Shown here one piece after another: positions 16,064-28,800 of a DNA stretch of 64,000 nucleotides. The notes beneath the pieces were generated by a model that saw only the letters and a program-made list of their open reading frames with translations, was not told where the DNA came from and ran no database searches. Position numbers and translations under genes: made by a program. The stretch is taken from assembly GCA_964019415.1 (NCBI GenBank), contig OZ025886.1:5008503-5072502 (forward strand), given 5' to 3'. Positions within the stretch are counted from its first letter, which is position 1. Each line of letters begins with the position of its first letter. The DNA comes from Ianthella basta (Eukaryota > Porifera > Demospongiae > Verongiida > Ianthellidae).

Positions 16064-17740
16064 TCAGTTGATGGCTGAAACAACTACTGCAACAATTGTT
16101 ATAACTGGCACTGCCACAAACATGAAGACCCAGAATATGATGTTGACAATATTGATGATAAGGCTGACATTGCCAAACTTTGTCCTCTTTTTGTTTTCAT
16201 TACTGGCAACTCCCTATAAAGTTAAATGAAGACAAAACATAAACATCATGACACCATGTTATGCACTGCTGCCATCTCACTAGTATACTGTACGTAGTGT
16301 GAACAGAGAATATAGTAGGGAAGCTAAAGATATGGAAATTACTTGACAACTGCATGCATGCCTGGCTGCAGCTGACCAGTAGAGCTAGAGGTATGCAGTG
16401 CACTATGGGCAGTATCATACAATTAAGGCATATAAGACTACATACATATGTACATACAGTGAACATTAACAGTGCTGCCTTTAATTTGAACATAACTGCA
16501 TGCTGACTGAAGCAATTGGCCAGCTGTTCTGTGCGTACAGTAAGAATGAATACATGACAGGCATGCAGATGTGGATGACAGATGTATATATACATGTGTC
16601 ACTCTGTATATGCTGATCAATATGTCACTCAATACATGGATTAATGGTGTATTGTAAACAGTTGCCCCATAAGTTCTCCACTGTGTTAGAGTGCAGTGCA
16701 TGCAGTCAACTTACAACACTAGCGACTACAAGAGCAGGAATGAGGCACGTCAGGGCCAGGATGTTGCCAAACAGCAAGCACACAAATATCATTAGGATGC
16801 TAAGCACCAGGCCTACAATGGGCGTGTCACTCCGTGCCTCGGGCTGCACCACCGGAGGGACAAAAGGCTGCTGGGTCACCACCACAATATTGGCACCCTG
16901 AGCATTGTACTGGGACATAGGAGACAAAGGAGAAGGTATAAGCCAGCAGAAGAGTTTGACTGCAGACAACCAGGCCATGCCCATATAGTATATGTATGTA
17001 CTAGCCTATATAATCGATACTCTCTGTTATCTGTTAACTCAAAAAGTGAGTGTGTAGCTGTACAATTGTTGTACAGTTATGCAGCTAAGTGTAATGCCCT
17101 GTATATTATATTTGTCATAATTCCACGTACAGAACATTCTTGCAACAGATAATGCATGCTTGTGTGAGTGCATATGTTTGTGTGAATGTGTGTATATAAC
17201 AACCTGGGGCTGTTGTACATATTCTGTAGCAGGGTATGTGGGAGCAGGGTAGCCTTGAGCTGCATGCATGGAGGAGAAATGGAACAGAGTTGAGAAGCCA
17301 CACCAAAGGGCTCCAACTAACCTTCAACAGATGGCACACTGACTTCATAACAGCGTTATCTGCTTATGAGTCATGTGGCAGGATAGTGACCTCACACTGC
17401 ACTTCTGTATATATACACACACGGAATTCCATTCCCATTTGATTCCTAAACAAGCAAAAGGCTTCCCAAAGAAGGAGGAATGCTGAATTAACAATTGTAA
17501 GTCTCAGTTACCTTGGTATCCAGGTGGCTGCTGTAGAAGAGGTGCACTGTACCCATGGGTAGCTTGTTGAGTCTGACCTACTGGCTGATAGGGGGGAGGG
17601 GCAGCGGCCATGGTTGTATGGTCCACTGTGTACGAGTCCTGTGGTGGGTGGTAGGGAACAGCTTCGCCCACTGGCATGGGAGGGGCAGTAGCCGTGACAG
17701 GCTGTGATGCCAGTGGCTGTGGCGGTCCTCCTTTCTCCAT
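16064..17740 (-). CDS. Proline-rich two-TM protein, CD225/dispanin (IFITM)-like, tandem copy 2
   Basis: Exons 17512-17740, 17204-17259, 16715-16909, 16064-16213, each the same length as in copy 1, giving 209 residues. The N-terminal exon is nearly identical to copy 1 (PPPYQ kept). The second hydrophobic segment differs more (NIVNIIFWVFMFVAVPVIT) and the loop is ASNENKKRTKFG. Introns are shorter because the foldback element of copy 1 is absent. Upstream lie the shared promoter-like block and a TGACGTCA site. Confidence 0.75.
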
Positions 17741-18746
17741 TGTTCTCTCTGTACAATTTCCTCCTTAGCTCTTCACACAGCTGCAAGGACACAACAGTAA
17801 ATTCCTGTCACACTCACTACAGACAACTAGCATTGATACGTAGACTAGGATTTTTACATAACGCTATCTAACATCCAGCCACTATATATATACTTCGTTG
17901 CTAAACAGTAGTGTAAGGAGTTGGTTCAAGTTAGGGGGGCTTAATCAACTTCAAGGTCCGATGATCAAGCTGTGGGTAGCCCGATTCAATAAATCTTATC
18001 ATTACCCATTGATACCAAAATGCATCTGCTAATTGGTTAGCCTAGGCTGTGCAATAATTGAGTCAAATATAGGCTGTACAGCTAGTTTTCTAAAGGGGAC
18101 TGAGCCCCTCTCATTTCAGTCTAAGGGGGCTCGAGCCCACCCTGGTTATATGGTTCCTATGCTCCTGCAAGATCAAGAGAGATGCCGAGAAAGCGCCCTT
18201 CTGCCATCGCAGTCTGCACAGGTTCATAAGGACGATGGTTCTCAGAAATTACCGAACGTCAGCTGTATCGATTTTACAAAGACCCACAGGGCTCTAGAAC
18301 TAAGCCAACCACTAGCAACTGGCTGCGGCCGTTTGGTTGGTAGCTAGCTACTTAGGCTAAGTCGACGCTACGCGCATATACGTATGTCGTTCTATATACT
18401 CTATGGAGACTATATGGGCGTCCCAGCTATCGGATTGGTATAATTATACGTTTAACTCACTGTGTGGAACAGGCCGCTCTGAGTCTCACCACAGCTCAAT
18501 CTCGATATCTCCGGTCCTGACCCTGGGCAAGCATGACGTCAAGTATAGTGTCCGTGTGGGAAATTCCAATCGCTATACCCCCCCGTCACGCGCGTATAGT
18601 GTGGTAAGGTCATAACACTACACTACTGCATTGCTAGCCATATACAGATATAATTTATAGTGTTGATGTGATATTCATTACCTACATACATGGCTAGGCA
18701 TGACATTAACAATCAGCAGAAGCTTAAGGGGAAATGCTACATGTAG
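17741..18746. promoter_or_regulatory. Upstream region of CD225-like copy 2
   Basis: Conserved with the regions upstream of copies 1 and 3, with TGACGTCA at 18534-18541. About 260 bp near 17.9-18.17 kb is specific to this copy. No gene seen. Confidence 0.4.
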
Positions 18747-18748
18747 TA

Positions 18749-18959
18749 CAGTAGAACCTGTCTAAGATGGTCACTGTGTTAGGCATGCAGCCACCTCTCA
18801 AGTGCACAAGTACACTATAGCTGATGCAATTATTGGGACAGATGCCCACTACAATCCACAAGGGAAGACCTGTAAGAGAAGAACTCTTGCCTCCTTTTAA
18901 GCCCTTCCTGAAACAGGCCACAGCAGGTTTGTGTAACGGATAGGTCTTTATGTGAGTGG

Positions 18960-19010
<51 letters not shown>
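18749..19010 (+). pseudogene. Truncated MITE plus WDR18 exon 8 fragment (fragment 2)
   Basis: A truncated pogo-like MITE end (18749 on) is followed by sequence matching WDR18 exon 8 from its internal ATGCCTGCTGCAATCC part (about 18840-18928), then intron and a GT repeat (about 18960-19009). After the repeat the sequence jumps to the 11.0-kb region. It is a non-coding remnant of the unit that spread the CD225-like genes. Confidence 0.8.
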
Positions 19011-19107
19011 CAGGTAATGCATTTGTTCCGTGCATTATAAAAAGAATAATTTATATAATTGCAATTATTTTATACTGTGAAAGTTATGATTGTATGTATG
19101 TACTAGC

Positions 19108-19410
19108 TAGCAGAATGCCCGCCTTTCGGGTGGACTCACAGTCTACAATTGGCAATTTGAGCCTTGAACCAATCAAAACTGTCCATTTGATTAGGAACAT
19201 TTCGTAGACTCGCTCCGTAAAACTCCGTACGTACAGAGTTTACTTATTTCGTCTAATGGAGTCCAGCGGCTAAGGTGCCAACCAAGTGGCAAGAACTCGG
19301 ACGGAACGGCATTGAACCAAATTTCGGCTCGGCGCAAGGTTATTCACACTATGCCTCTTTGTAATCCTACCACATTTTGTGACGTTCCGTCCAGAATTGA
19401 AGGAGTAATA
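19108..19410 (+). mobile_element. Dispersed noncoding element, short inverted copy
   Basis: Reverse-oriented copy of 11128-11574, including GAATGCCCGCC at one end and the complement of GGACAGAAC at the other. No coding sequence. Confidence 0.55.
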
Positions 19411-19529
19411 ATATGATATACACATTGTTAATCAATCATGCATTACAAAAATCAATTGATGATCGTATGATACAATAAAGTAGTGTCTGTTGGCCAGAAT
19501 CATTAAGTATAAGCAGCATACAGCATCGA

Positions 19530-21264
19530 TCATCGATTAATGGCTGAAACAATTACTGCAACAACTGCGATAATTGGCGCTGCCACAAACATGAAGACCC
19601 CGAATATGACATTGACAATATTGATGATAAGGCTGACATTGCCAAACTTTGTCCTCTTTTTGTTGTCATTACTGGCAACTCCCTATAAAGTTAAATGAAG
19701 ACAAAGCATACACATCATCACACCATGTCATGCACTGCTGCCATCTCACTAGTATACTGTACGTAGTGTGAACAGAGAATATAGTAGGGAAGCTAAAGAT
19801 ATCCAATGGCATGGAAATTGCTTGACAACTGCATGCATGCCTGACTGCAGCTGACCAGTAGATCTAGAGGCATGCAATGTACTATGGGCAGTACATTACG
19901 AGGTGTATGTATAAGACTACATAAATTGTATTTTAACCACATAATATGTACATACAGTGAACATTAACAGTGCTGACTTTAATTTGAACATAACCGCTGA
20001 CAGAAGCAATTGGTCAGCTGTTATACACACAATTACATATATGCACGTACAGCAAGAACAGTAAGAGTTAACTGTATGACATGTATGCAGATGTGAATGA
20101 CAGATGTATATATACATGTGTCACTCTGTATATGCTGATCAATATGTCACTCAATACATGGATTAATAGTGTATTGTAAACAGTTGCCCCATAAGTTCTC
20201 CTCTGTGTTAGAGTGCAGTGCATGCAGTCAACTTACAACACTAGCGACTACAAGAGCAGGAATGAGGCAAGTCAGGGCCAGGATGTTGCCAAACAGTAAG
20301 CACACAAATAACATTAGGATGCTAAGCACCAGGCCCACAATGGGCACGTCACTCCGTGCCTCGGGCTGCACCACCGGAGGGACAAAAGGCTGCTGGGTCA
20401 CCACCACAATATTGGCACCCTGAGCATTGTACTGGGACATAGGAGACAAAGGAGAAGGTATAAGCCAGCAGAAGAGTTTGACTGCAGACAACCAGGCCAT
20501 GCCCATATAGTATATGTATGTACTAGCCTATATAATCGATACTCTCTGTTATCTGTTAACTCAAAAAGCGAGTGTGTAGCTGTACAATTATTGTACAGCT
20601 ACGCAGCTAAGTGTAATGCCCTGTATATTATATTTGTCATAATTCCACGTACAGAACATTCTTGCAACAGATAATGCATGCAATGCATGCTTGTGTGAGT
20701 GCATATGTTTGTGTGAATGTGTGTAAATAACAACCTGGGGCTGTTGTACTGTAGCAGGGTATGTGGGAGCAGGGTAGCGTTGAGCTGCATGCACAGAGGA
20801 GAAATAGAACAGAGTTGAGAAGCCACACCAAAGGGCTCCAACTACCTTCAACAGATGGCACACTGGCTTCATAACTGTGTTATCTGGTTATGAATCATGT
20901 GGCAGGATAGTGACCTCATACAGCACTTCTATATATATACACACACGGAATTCCATTCTCTTTTGATTCCTAAACAAGCAAAAGGCTTCCCAAAGAAGAA
21001 GGAATGCTGAATTAACAATTGTAAATCTCAGTTACCTTGGTATCCAGGTGGCTGCTGTAGAAGAGGTGCACTGTACCCATGGGTAGCTTGTTGAGTCTGA
21101 CCTACTGGCTGATAGGGGGGAGGGGCAGCGGCCATGGTTGTATGGTCCACTGTGTACGAGTCCTGTGGTGGGTGGTAGGGAACAGCTTCGCCCATTGGCA
21201 TGGGAGGGGCAGTGGCCATGACAGGCTGTGATGCCAGTGGCTGTGGCGGTCCTCCTTTCTCCAT
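19530..21264 (-). CDS. Proline-rich two-TM protein, CD225/dispanin (IFITM)-like, tandem copy 3
   Basis: Exons 21036-21264, 20735-20784, 20237-20431, 19530-19682. Compared with copy 2, exon 2 has an in-frame 6-bp deletion and exon 4 one extra codon, giving 208 residues. PPPYQ, the exon 3 membrane segment and the loop are kept. TM2 reads NIVNVIFGVFMFVAAPIIA. It is intact, and all changes preserve the frame, which argues that all three copies are under selection. Confidence 0.75.
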
Positions 21265-22695
21265 TGTTCTCTCTGTACAATTTCCTCCTTTAGCTTTCTA
21301 CACAGCTGCAAGGACACAACAGTAAATTCCTGTCACACTCACTACAGACAACTAGCATTGATACGTAGACTAGGACTTTTGCATTACGTTATCTAACATC
21401 CAGCCACAATATGTATACTTCGTTGCCAAGATCAGGAGTGATGCCGAGAAAGTGCCCTTCTGCCATCGCAATTTACACAGATACTAGTTCATAAAAACGT
21501 TGGTTCTCAGAACTACCGGACGCCATGGCTAGATGTGTTGATTTTATAAGACCCACAGGGCTCTAGAATTATGATTCAGAAGAATAGTCTCCTACCGCCG
21601 GCCGCCATTCGCCGCCTCCCTGGGAAAGGTCTGGGTACGAGACTAAGCCAACCACTAGCAACTGTCTGCGGCCGTTTGGTTGGTAGCTAGCTACTTAGGC
21701 TAGGTTGACGCTACGCGCATATACTATGTCGTTCTATGTACTCTATGGAGACTATATGGGCGTCCCAGCTGTCGGATTGGTATAATTATATATACGTTTA
21801 ACTCACTGTGTGGAACAGGCCGCTCTGAATCTCACCACTATCTCAATCTCGAAATCTCCGGTCCTGATCTTGGGTAAGCATAACGTCAAGCGTGTGGGAA
21901 ATTCCAATCAGTATACCCCCCGTCACGTGTGTAGTGTGGTAAGGTCATAACACTACACTACTGCATTGTGCATAGCCACAAACAGATATAATTTATAGTG
22001 TTGATGTGATATTCATTACCTATACATGGCAAGGCATGACATTAACAATCAACAGAAACTTAAGGGGAAATGTTAAATGTAGTACAGTGAAACCTGTCTA
22101 AGATGCATGATCATTGCATGTGCTAGGCAGCCACCTCTCTGAAACAGCCAGCCTCCCTGGCTCCAGTGGCACTAAAACATAGCAATCTACCTCTGTAGAG
22201 CAGCCATGCACCTTTCTGTAAAGGTCAGCTAGAACTGGCCCACAGGTGGCTGTCTTCCACTACAAATTCTCTATCATGTATACAGGATACATGTGAGTAT
22301 ATGTATATGTGACACTATAGAGTCTACAAGCCTGAGTAGCTATGTATGCTATACAGCTAATGCATGCTTTCAGCTAAATCATGATTCACAAGCTAAAGTA
22401 CAAAGTAAGCTGTCCCTTCAGTGAATACCGTTACTGAGACTTGGAGACTTATCGACCTGCACAGGCACAAAAATGATGCATTGCCATCATCTTGGTCCGT
22501 CAACACCAATAACAGCTATACACCAAGTAACATATGACCACCAACCAGTACACAAGTACACTATAATATTATATAGCTAATGTACTTATTAACACATGCA
22601 TCTTCATATTCATAGCCAAAAATTGAAAGTCTGTCCTGATTGTATTCAAATGCGTGCTGTGCATTAATACCCTACCCTTATACATGAGACTGCAC
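21265..22695. other. Upstream region of CD225-like copy 3 and spacer
   Basis: Conserved promoter-like block with a TAACGTCA variant (21881-21888); an insertion near 21.57-21.64 kb ending GGTCTGGGTACGAGAC, like the 46.9-kb element's end; and a decayed pogo-like MITE at about 22085-22261. No gene seen from 22.27 to 22.69 kb. Confidence 0.5.
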
Positions 22696-23021
22696 CTATG
22701 ACTTTTCTTTGAACTCTTTAGCTCTCTTCTCCAGCTCATATTTCCATGTTTCATTGTTGCTGTTATGTAGCATTGTCAGGAAGATCTTGAAGTCTGCATT
22801 GCTTTTTCCAAGTAAGATCCGAATTAGTTCTTCCATTTGTGCAGCATTGTTTGGCTCACTCAGTACCTTACTTGCTTCTTCACTGTCCATGAACCCTCCT
22901 TGAACTCTTTGTAGTCTGTCGCCAAGTCCTGTGTCCATTTGCACATTGAGCTTAAGGTCTCCTTCCAGTGCAATCAATGCATCTCTGTTCCATTCCTTCA
23001 TGGGACCTATGTCGTTATCAA
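22696..23021 (-). CDS. CARD-type death-fold exon, terminal (phase-1 acceptor to stop)
   Basis: One exon of 326 bp with acceptor ctctcag on its 5' side and TAG at 22696. It encodes GPMKEWNRDALIALEGDLKL and continues to WKYELEKRAKEFKEKS. The pattern (ALxALxGxLKxxVxM, then GGFM, then QMxELIRILLGK, then DFKIFLxML, then W-x4-LEKRA) matches the CARDs at 30.3 and 52.4 kb, so I call it a CARD, a death-fold homotypic adaptor. The entry phase is 1, the same as the exons of the protease-CARD gene upstream, so it may be an alternative last exon of that gene. It could instead be the remains of a separate paralogue. Confidence 0.65.
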
Positions 23022-24749
23022 CTGAGAGACAGAGAATGTGCAGTTATAGAAGTGTATCACCAGTGTCACAAAGACAGCTAGCTCTCCCTGCCTTTCTGCA
23101 TGCGCTCAACAAAAAGACACTGATAGACATGGTGTGACAGCTGAGCTGGTTACAGGAGACTACTGCCTTCACCACCGAGCAAGTATATTGTCTGCAGCAC
23201 TGTGTAGCTCCCAATGTTAGTGTTACAGGCTTAGCCATGTACATCACCCTGAGCCACAGAGATCCACTGTCTGCATATCCATTGTACACTATCCATCGTT
23301 CGCATAGGCCGTAAATTAGATCAGAGTGTAAGGTAGGGTGGGGGGATTTCAAATAAGATGGGGCTACTAAAAACGGTGCTGCTTTTTGCCTGTACTTAGT
23401 AGAATGGCTTCCTTTCTAGTATGTAGTTAGTGCAGGAGCCAATGTGATGACTGATGTAGTGAGAAACTGTTCCTTCAAGTACAGGCAGAAAGTGGTGCTG
23501 TGCTTGGGAAACCGCCCACTTTACATGTGCCACTTAGTAGATCTGAATTGTTGGCTAATTGGCACATACACACTGTGCATGCACTCACATCAACTACTCA
23601 GGAAACAGTGAAAATGGCAGTTTGTCACCAAGTGTATCTGTCATGGACACGAGCTGAATTGAGCTGTAAGTTATGAGACACACTTGGCAGACATAAAACA
23701 GCCTGTCGTCACAAGAGACAAACCGATAGACATGCTGGGAAAAAATGCGATTTGTAGCTACTTTGATGGTGAAGTGTGTCGCAATGAAGTTAGCTATAAC
23801 TATTCGTGACTCCAACGTATACCGTTCTCCGCACCCGTGATTGATTGTGAAGGCGAGCTAGGTTTCATTCGACACTACTGCTGTGACCAGGGTTTGAGTG
23901 TGTCCTAGTAGCTATTACCTACGTAGCAGGTGAATGTGGAGAGATGCTTGTGCCCTGCTATATGCCAGCCGGTGGCTGCTTTAATACCATGCATCTGTCC
24001 CAGTTTCGACGAAATGTATTATGGGATATTCCGCGCATGTAGCTGTTACTCCTCGTAAAGGGCCAATCTTAGGCTGGTAGCTGTACACATCGCGTAGCTA
24101 GCGCGTGCTTTAAACGCTCAAGAATAGAGACAATCGGCCTTCGAACAGCTGTCCCAATGCTTACGGTGTCCCAAACAGATGTCATCAATGGACAGTGTAC
24201 TAACCTGATGTCGTCATCATTTGCCACCTTCTTGCTTCGCAGCTATGGGCTGTGCACGTGTTCAAGTGTGCAAGTGGAAACCAAGTAGTGATCACAATAG
24301 TCACTAGTAGATGGTGAAACTGGATTACCCACTATACTGTCCTTGCAGCCCATGCAATCTGGACATACACCTTTACCTGACCTATTGCATGCTTATATTT
24401 ACAGATCCTACTATGCTATACAATTGTACAGATATAGCTATTTAGGTGTATCATCAGCAATTATATAGTGAAAGCAGTATATGTGTGTGGACAGAGTGTC
24501 TCATTAGTCTCATACCCATTCGCTATTACTTTTCCATGCATTGGGAGGGAAATGGGAGGGAAGTTGGAATGGAAATAGGGATTGGGTACAAGGCTACTCC
24601 TTCATTCGCATGGAACTTGTGACATTCTCTGTTGATGAGAGGCAGAACAGTGCATGCCTATAGCCATACAATCATTGCAAGAGTGTGCAATTAAACATAT
24701 TTAACTTCTAAATCATAAATCTAATCCTACAAAAATACAAAGCTATCAG
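23022..24749. other. Spacer between death-fold exons
   Basis: A block at about 23.4-23.57 kb recurs at 36.92-37.04 kb, upstream of gene B's first detected exon. A 73-codon minus-strand ORF (23594-23815) with a possible donor is unassigned. No convincing gene is seen from 23.85 to 24.75 kb. Confidence 0.4.
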
Positions 24750-25042
24750 TTACTGCTGGAGCTTTTCCTTGAGTGCATTACAGGCAGTTAATCCAATACC
24801 AGCTGCTTCCATTGCATCCAGCAACTCTTCCCAAGTAGGGTCTACACTGTTGATCCAAGCGATCAATCCATCTTGGATTGCTTGCTGTTCATTCTGTAGG
24901 TTGGCACCGTAGTGTTGGGCAATCTGCGTCTCATCTAGTCCAATTGCTTCAAGCAATAATTTTCCTTTGCCAATTGCCTTTTGGCTCACACATTGTCTCA
25001 AGACTACGAGATAGGTCTGCTTTTTACCTTTAGTCTTGAAAC
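24750..25042 (-). CDS. Death-domain exon, terminal (phase-1 acceptor to stop)
   Basis: The acceptor gttatag is followed by 293 bp ending in TAA at 24750, about 97 codons. The read-out has a death-domain pattern: LLLEAIGLDETQIAQHYGAN, then an acidic/Gln helix, then DGLIAWIN, TWEELLDAMEAAGIGLTA and CNALKEKLQQ. The W of TWEELLDAME is at the expected helix-5 place. Death domains mediate homotypic signalling assemblies. The phase-1 entry makes it splice-compatible with exons of gene B (P4 through P8), placing it as a possible alternative terminal exon about 0.8 kb downstream of gene B's stop. Confidence 0.65.
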
Positions 25043-25844
25043 CTATAACATAGACAGCAATAAATGGTCTCTACATAATTATCAATAAATATCAGTCTAT
25101 CATCAAGTGAAGCACAGGAAATGCATAAAACACCGGTATTAGAGGGGAGTGCATAAAACACACGTGTCATGCGTACTGTTTAACTGAGACTTTATTACCA
25201 ATAATTATAAACATGGTATGACTTGTCATAACTATGTGCTTTTAGTTTTGCTTATGTGTACTTCCATGTGATGGTGCTACTTGGACCAATCTCAGTCCTA
25301 GTGCCTTTGGGCATGGTGCACCTTAATCACTGAATTGAATTGAATTGAATGGTACGCAGCCATTGAGTGAAAACAACATAAAGGCCAAAACATTTCTAGA
25401 AAACAAGAGAGAGATGTAGGATGGACGGTGTTGTGTGCTCAAAATGCACCCACTCTGTAAACACAGGGGGGTAGGGAGGGGGGTTTCTGGGGGTTTCAGG
25501 AAACCCCTTTCAAAATAATAGTACCAATAAAACTGAAGAGAAGTAGCTACTGCAAACTTAACTGGTGCTTGAGGTAGTGCAGCCAATGGCCTTTTTATAG
25601 CTGGTGCACTATAGAAGACAGGTTTCGTTCAAATTTACATCGTTTCCCTCATGATTTCAGTAGCAAAAATGATAAGCTCGCGTTTGGCGGCCATTTTGAT
25701 GATGTAATATGACGTCATTCTTAGCATAAGCCGAAACCCCCTTATGAAATTCCTGGCTACGCCCCTGAAACAGCATGGCAGAATACGTAGCTTAGAAGGG
25801 GGCAGTCAGTCAGTCAGTATTACATGTTAATGAGATCTCACTGG
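25043..25844. mobile_element. Spacer with a small TIR element at about 25463-25769
   Basis: The right end is the inverted form of CAGGGGCGTAGCCAGGAATT, with G/T-rich ends pointing inward (GGGTTTCTGGGGGTTTC on the left). This is a common style of short nonautonomous DNA element. Short GAATT tandem repeats lie near 25330. No gene seen. Confidence 0.55.
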
Positions 25845-28800
25845 CTATGTTTTGAAGAAATTGCTATGTTCAATCCCTTCATCTGGCAATAACTGCCTGT
25901 GATGGATAATAAGATTTACTAGGTGTGTAGGGATTGCTTTAAAGGTATTGGTAATTTCATTCAAAACATAGCTGGTGATTGTCATTTCCATGTGATATTG
26001 AGCAACACTGCCCCTCCGATGCACCTCCTTGTCCCAATCTGAACAATTTCTGATGGCATCATAGCAACATATGATACATACAGTGTGATCCACAATGAAA
26101 GGTACACACTATTAACTATTATTAGGATGCATACTGCATATGTACACACACCAGAGCTGCCCCTAGTCTCACATAGCCAACCACTTTTAAATGAAGAGTC
26201 TGCTAAGCTAAAGTACTAACCATGTATTTTTTGAGCCAAGACACCAGATGCAGGCCCTGACTGTGGTGTTGCTGCTCCTTGCGGTGGTGGCACTGGTGTA
26301 GTCCCTGGGGGGAGGGGAGATCATGGGTACAGCCAACATTCTAAAAGGGATTTTCATTTCAGAATTGCAAGCAAAAATAGTGACAGAATACAAGCTGAAA
26401 TTATGAGGGAAATGTCAGGAGAGTCAGACAAGGTCACTTGCACTCAAAATGGCCAACGAGGCTGCTCTAAACTCAATTTACCACCATATATTTAAAGTGT
26501 CATTGATCATGACATGCAAAGTTTTTATTTCATTAATGAATGGAGTCTGTTTAGTTAGGATCATTGGTGGCAGTCGGAATCGCTAAATTTGCGCGCAAGT
26601 TGATGAAAATCCGCAATAATCTGCATCTTCCAGCAAAGGCTGTTTGTAAAGTCGGCCATTTTATTGATGAGGTGTGTAAAAATGTTTCCTCCAAAAACAA
26701 GGGCAGATGTAGGGATGGTGCAGTGTGTCACTAAAGGGCATGGCAAACCACCTGGCGGAAAAACCGTAGGAACAAGGAGGGCCGGTCCATGCAAAGAGGA
26801 GGGTCAGCCTGTCCATGCAAAACACCCAAATCATTAACATTTGCTGACTTTAAATACATTCAGTGCACCATCCCTACATCTGGCAACATTTTGCCGCACT
26901 TCCTACTAGTTACTGCGTAACTATTCTGACTATTCAGCTTCCCCTTTACGCCTACAGGTACAGCCTTACAATTTGCCCATCTCTCTGCTTTGCTGCGCAC
27001 TATCTTCTCTTTCCACCAGGTGGTCCCTGCAATTTGCTTGCTACTCAATCTACTGTGCTGTGCTCTAGAATCTAGGACCTCCTACTCTTCCTCCTATTAT
27101 TCTTTATGTGTTTTCATGTAAGTATCAGTTGCAGGCTCCATATTCTTTGGATTAATTCATCTCTTATGTAGCCATCTTGCTCTGCCATGAGACACCAGCA
27201 AACCACTAAGATCAACTGCAGTGGCAATACTTACCATAGCTGTTCACTAGACATCGCTGCAGCTGTCTGCAAATCACCACACCCACTTTCATGCCCACAC
27301 TGTTTAGCTCTAGGCCAGCACAAACTTTGCACACTTCACTGCAAACATTTGTAAAGTTCAACCTTCATGTATGATACATACTTATATCCAGGTAGCTAGT
27401 GTCTTACAGTATATTAGAACACACCTGTACATAATTTATGTATGTGCCACTGTGTACCAGATTCTGCAATTGCTATATAGCTGTACAGCCTTTTCTCATC
27501 AGCGCTTTATTCATGTACATGCATGGGTGTATGCATGCAGCTTGGTGATGTGTACATGGGGAGATGCATAGCTGGAATAGGCGTACAATTTTAGTCGCGT
27601 GTAGTAGCCCTATAGCTTGTTATTGCACACTCATAATTGCATAACAATATGCAGGTGGAGAATAAGAGGATGGTAGCAAGACCACAAGCACCGCAAAATG
27701 TTGCCAGATGTAGGGATGGTGCACTGAATGTATTCAAAGTCAGCGAATGTTAATGATTTGGGTGTTTTGCATGGACAGGCTGACCCTCCTCTTTGCATGG
27801 ACCGGCCCTCCTCCTTGTTCCTACGGTTTTTCCGCCAGGTGGTTTGCCATGCCCTTTAGTGACACACTGCACCATCTCTACATCTGCCCTTGTTTTTGGA
27901 GAAAACATTTTTACACACCCTTGTTTCTTGACTTTTTATGGAATGCAAATTTCAGATGGGCAACGGCTGGTCTACTTGAAAGGTTTCCAAACAACAGTGG
28001 CAACAAAGGAATCAATGCATGTGCCCCGAATGCATGGCAGGCCTAGGGTGTGTAGCACATTGTGGGATGTGGCTGGGTGGGCAACCTAGGGTAAGCTGTT
28101 GTGGGTGTGTGCAAGATGTATTACTTCTGTTTGAATAGGCTATCATGTTGCCGAGCAGAGGGGGGGGGGGGGGACTAGGGGGGCTGTAGGAAATCGTGGT
28201 GATAGGCAAGACTGGCAACAGAGTAACACCCACAATCCCAATCATATTTCGCTGCCACTCCGACTACATATATACCCACACTACAGGGGGCCCCTACATG
28301 CATACAAAAGAGCTGCACTATACCTACATCCTTGAATGCAGGATGCTTGCGAAGTGGAACCGAAAGTGACAGCTAGCTCTGCACCACCAAACAAACGCGG
28401 AAATGGCGGCCGGAAGCAATCGCGCAATAAGTGAAAATGGCTGCCAAGTGGCAAGAATGCGGAGAACCTTCGAAATGGTGCGCGGGCGAATGGCAGTTGA
28501 AGCATGTCCCGTATGCACCCTGGAACATCTGACTGCGGTGTGGAACTAATGATTGTAACGCAACTGAAAGGACTAGGCGGCCGGAGAAACAACGATGCAG
28601 GCCGGTTACAACCGGTTGCCAATTACGTCATGGAAAATGGCGACCCGTAGCTATGGGCACCTTAGACCAGAGAATCGCCACATGCCATACTACGTCGCAG
28701 CATTCCCTAACCTACAAAAGGCACTAGCCAGGAAGGGGGCGAGAAGAACTGCGGATGAATTGTTGTCTTACTCTTTGTCATTCGTGAGCTACAGCTGACA

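Noticed and set aside
26561-28089. ORFs of 77-99 codons around 26.6-26.8 and 27.7-28.1 kb
   Set aside because: They lie mostly in the inverted-repeat arms, mirror each other and have no domain signal.
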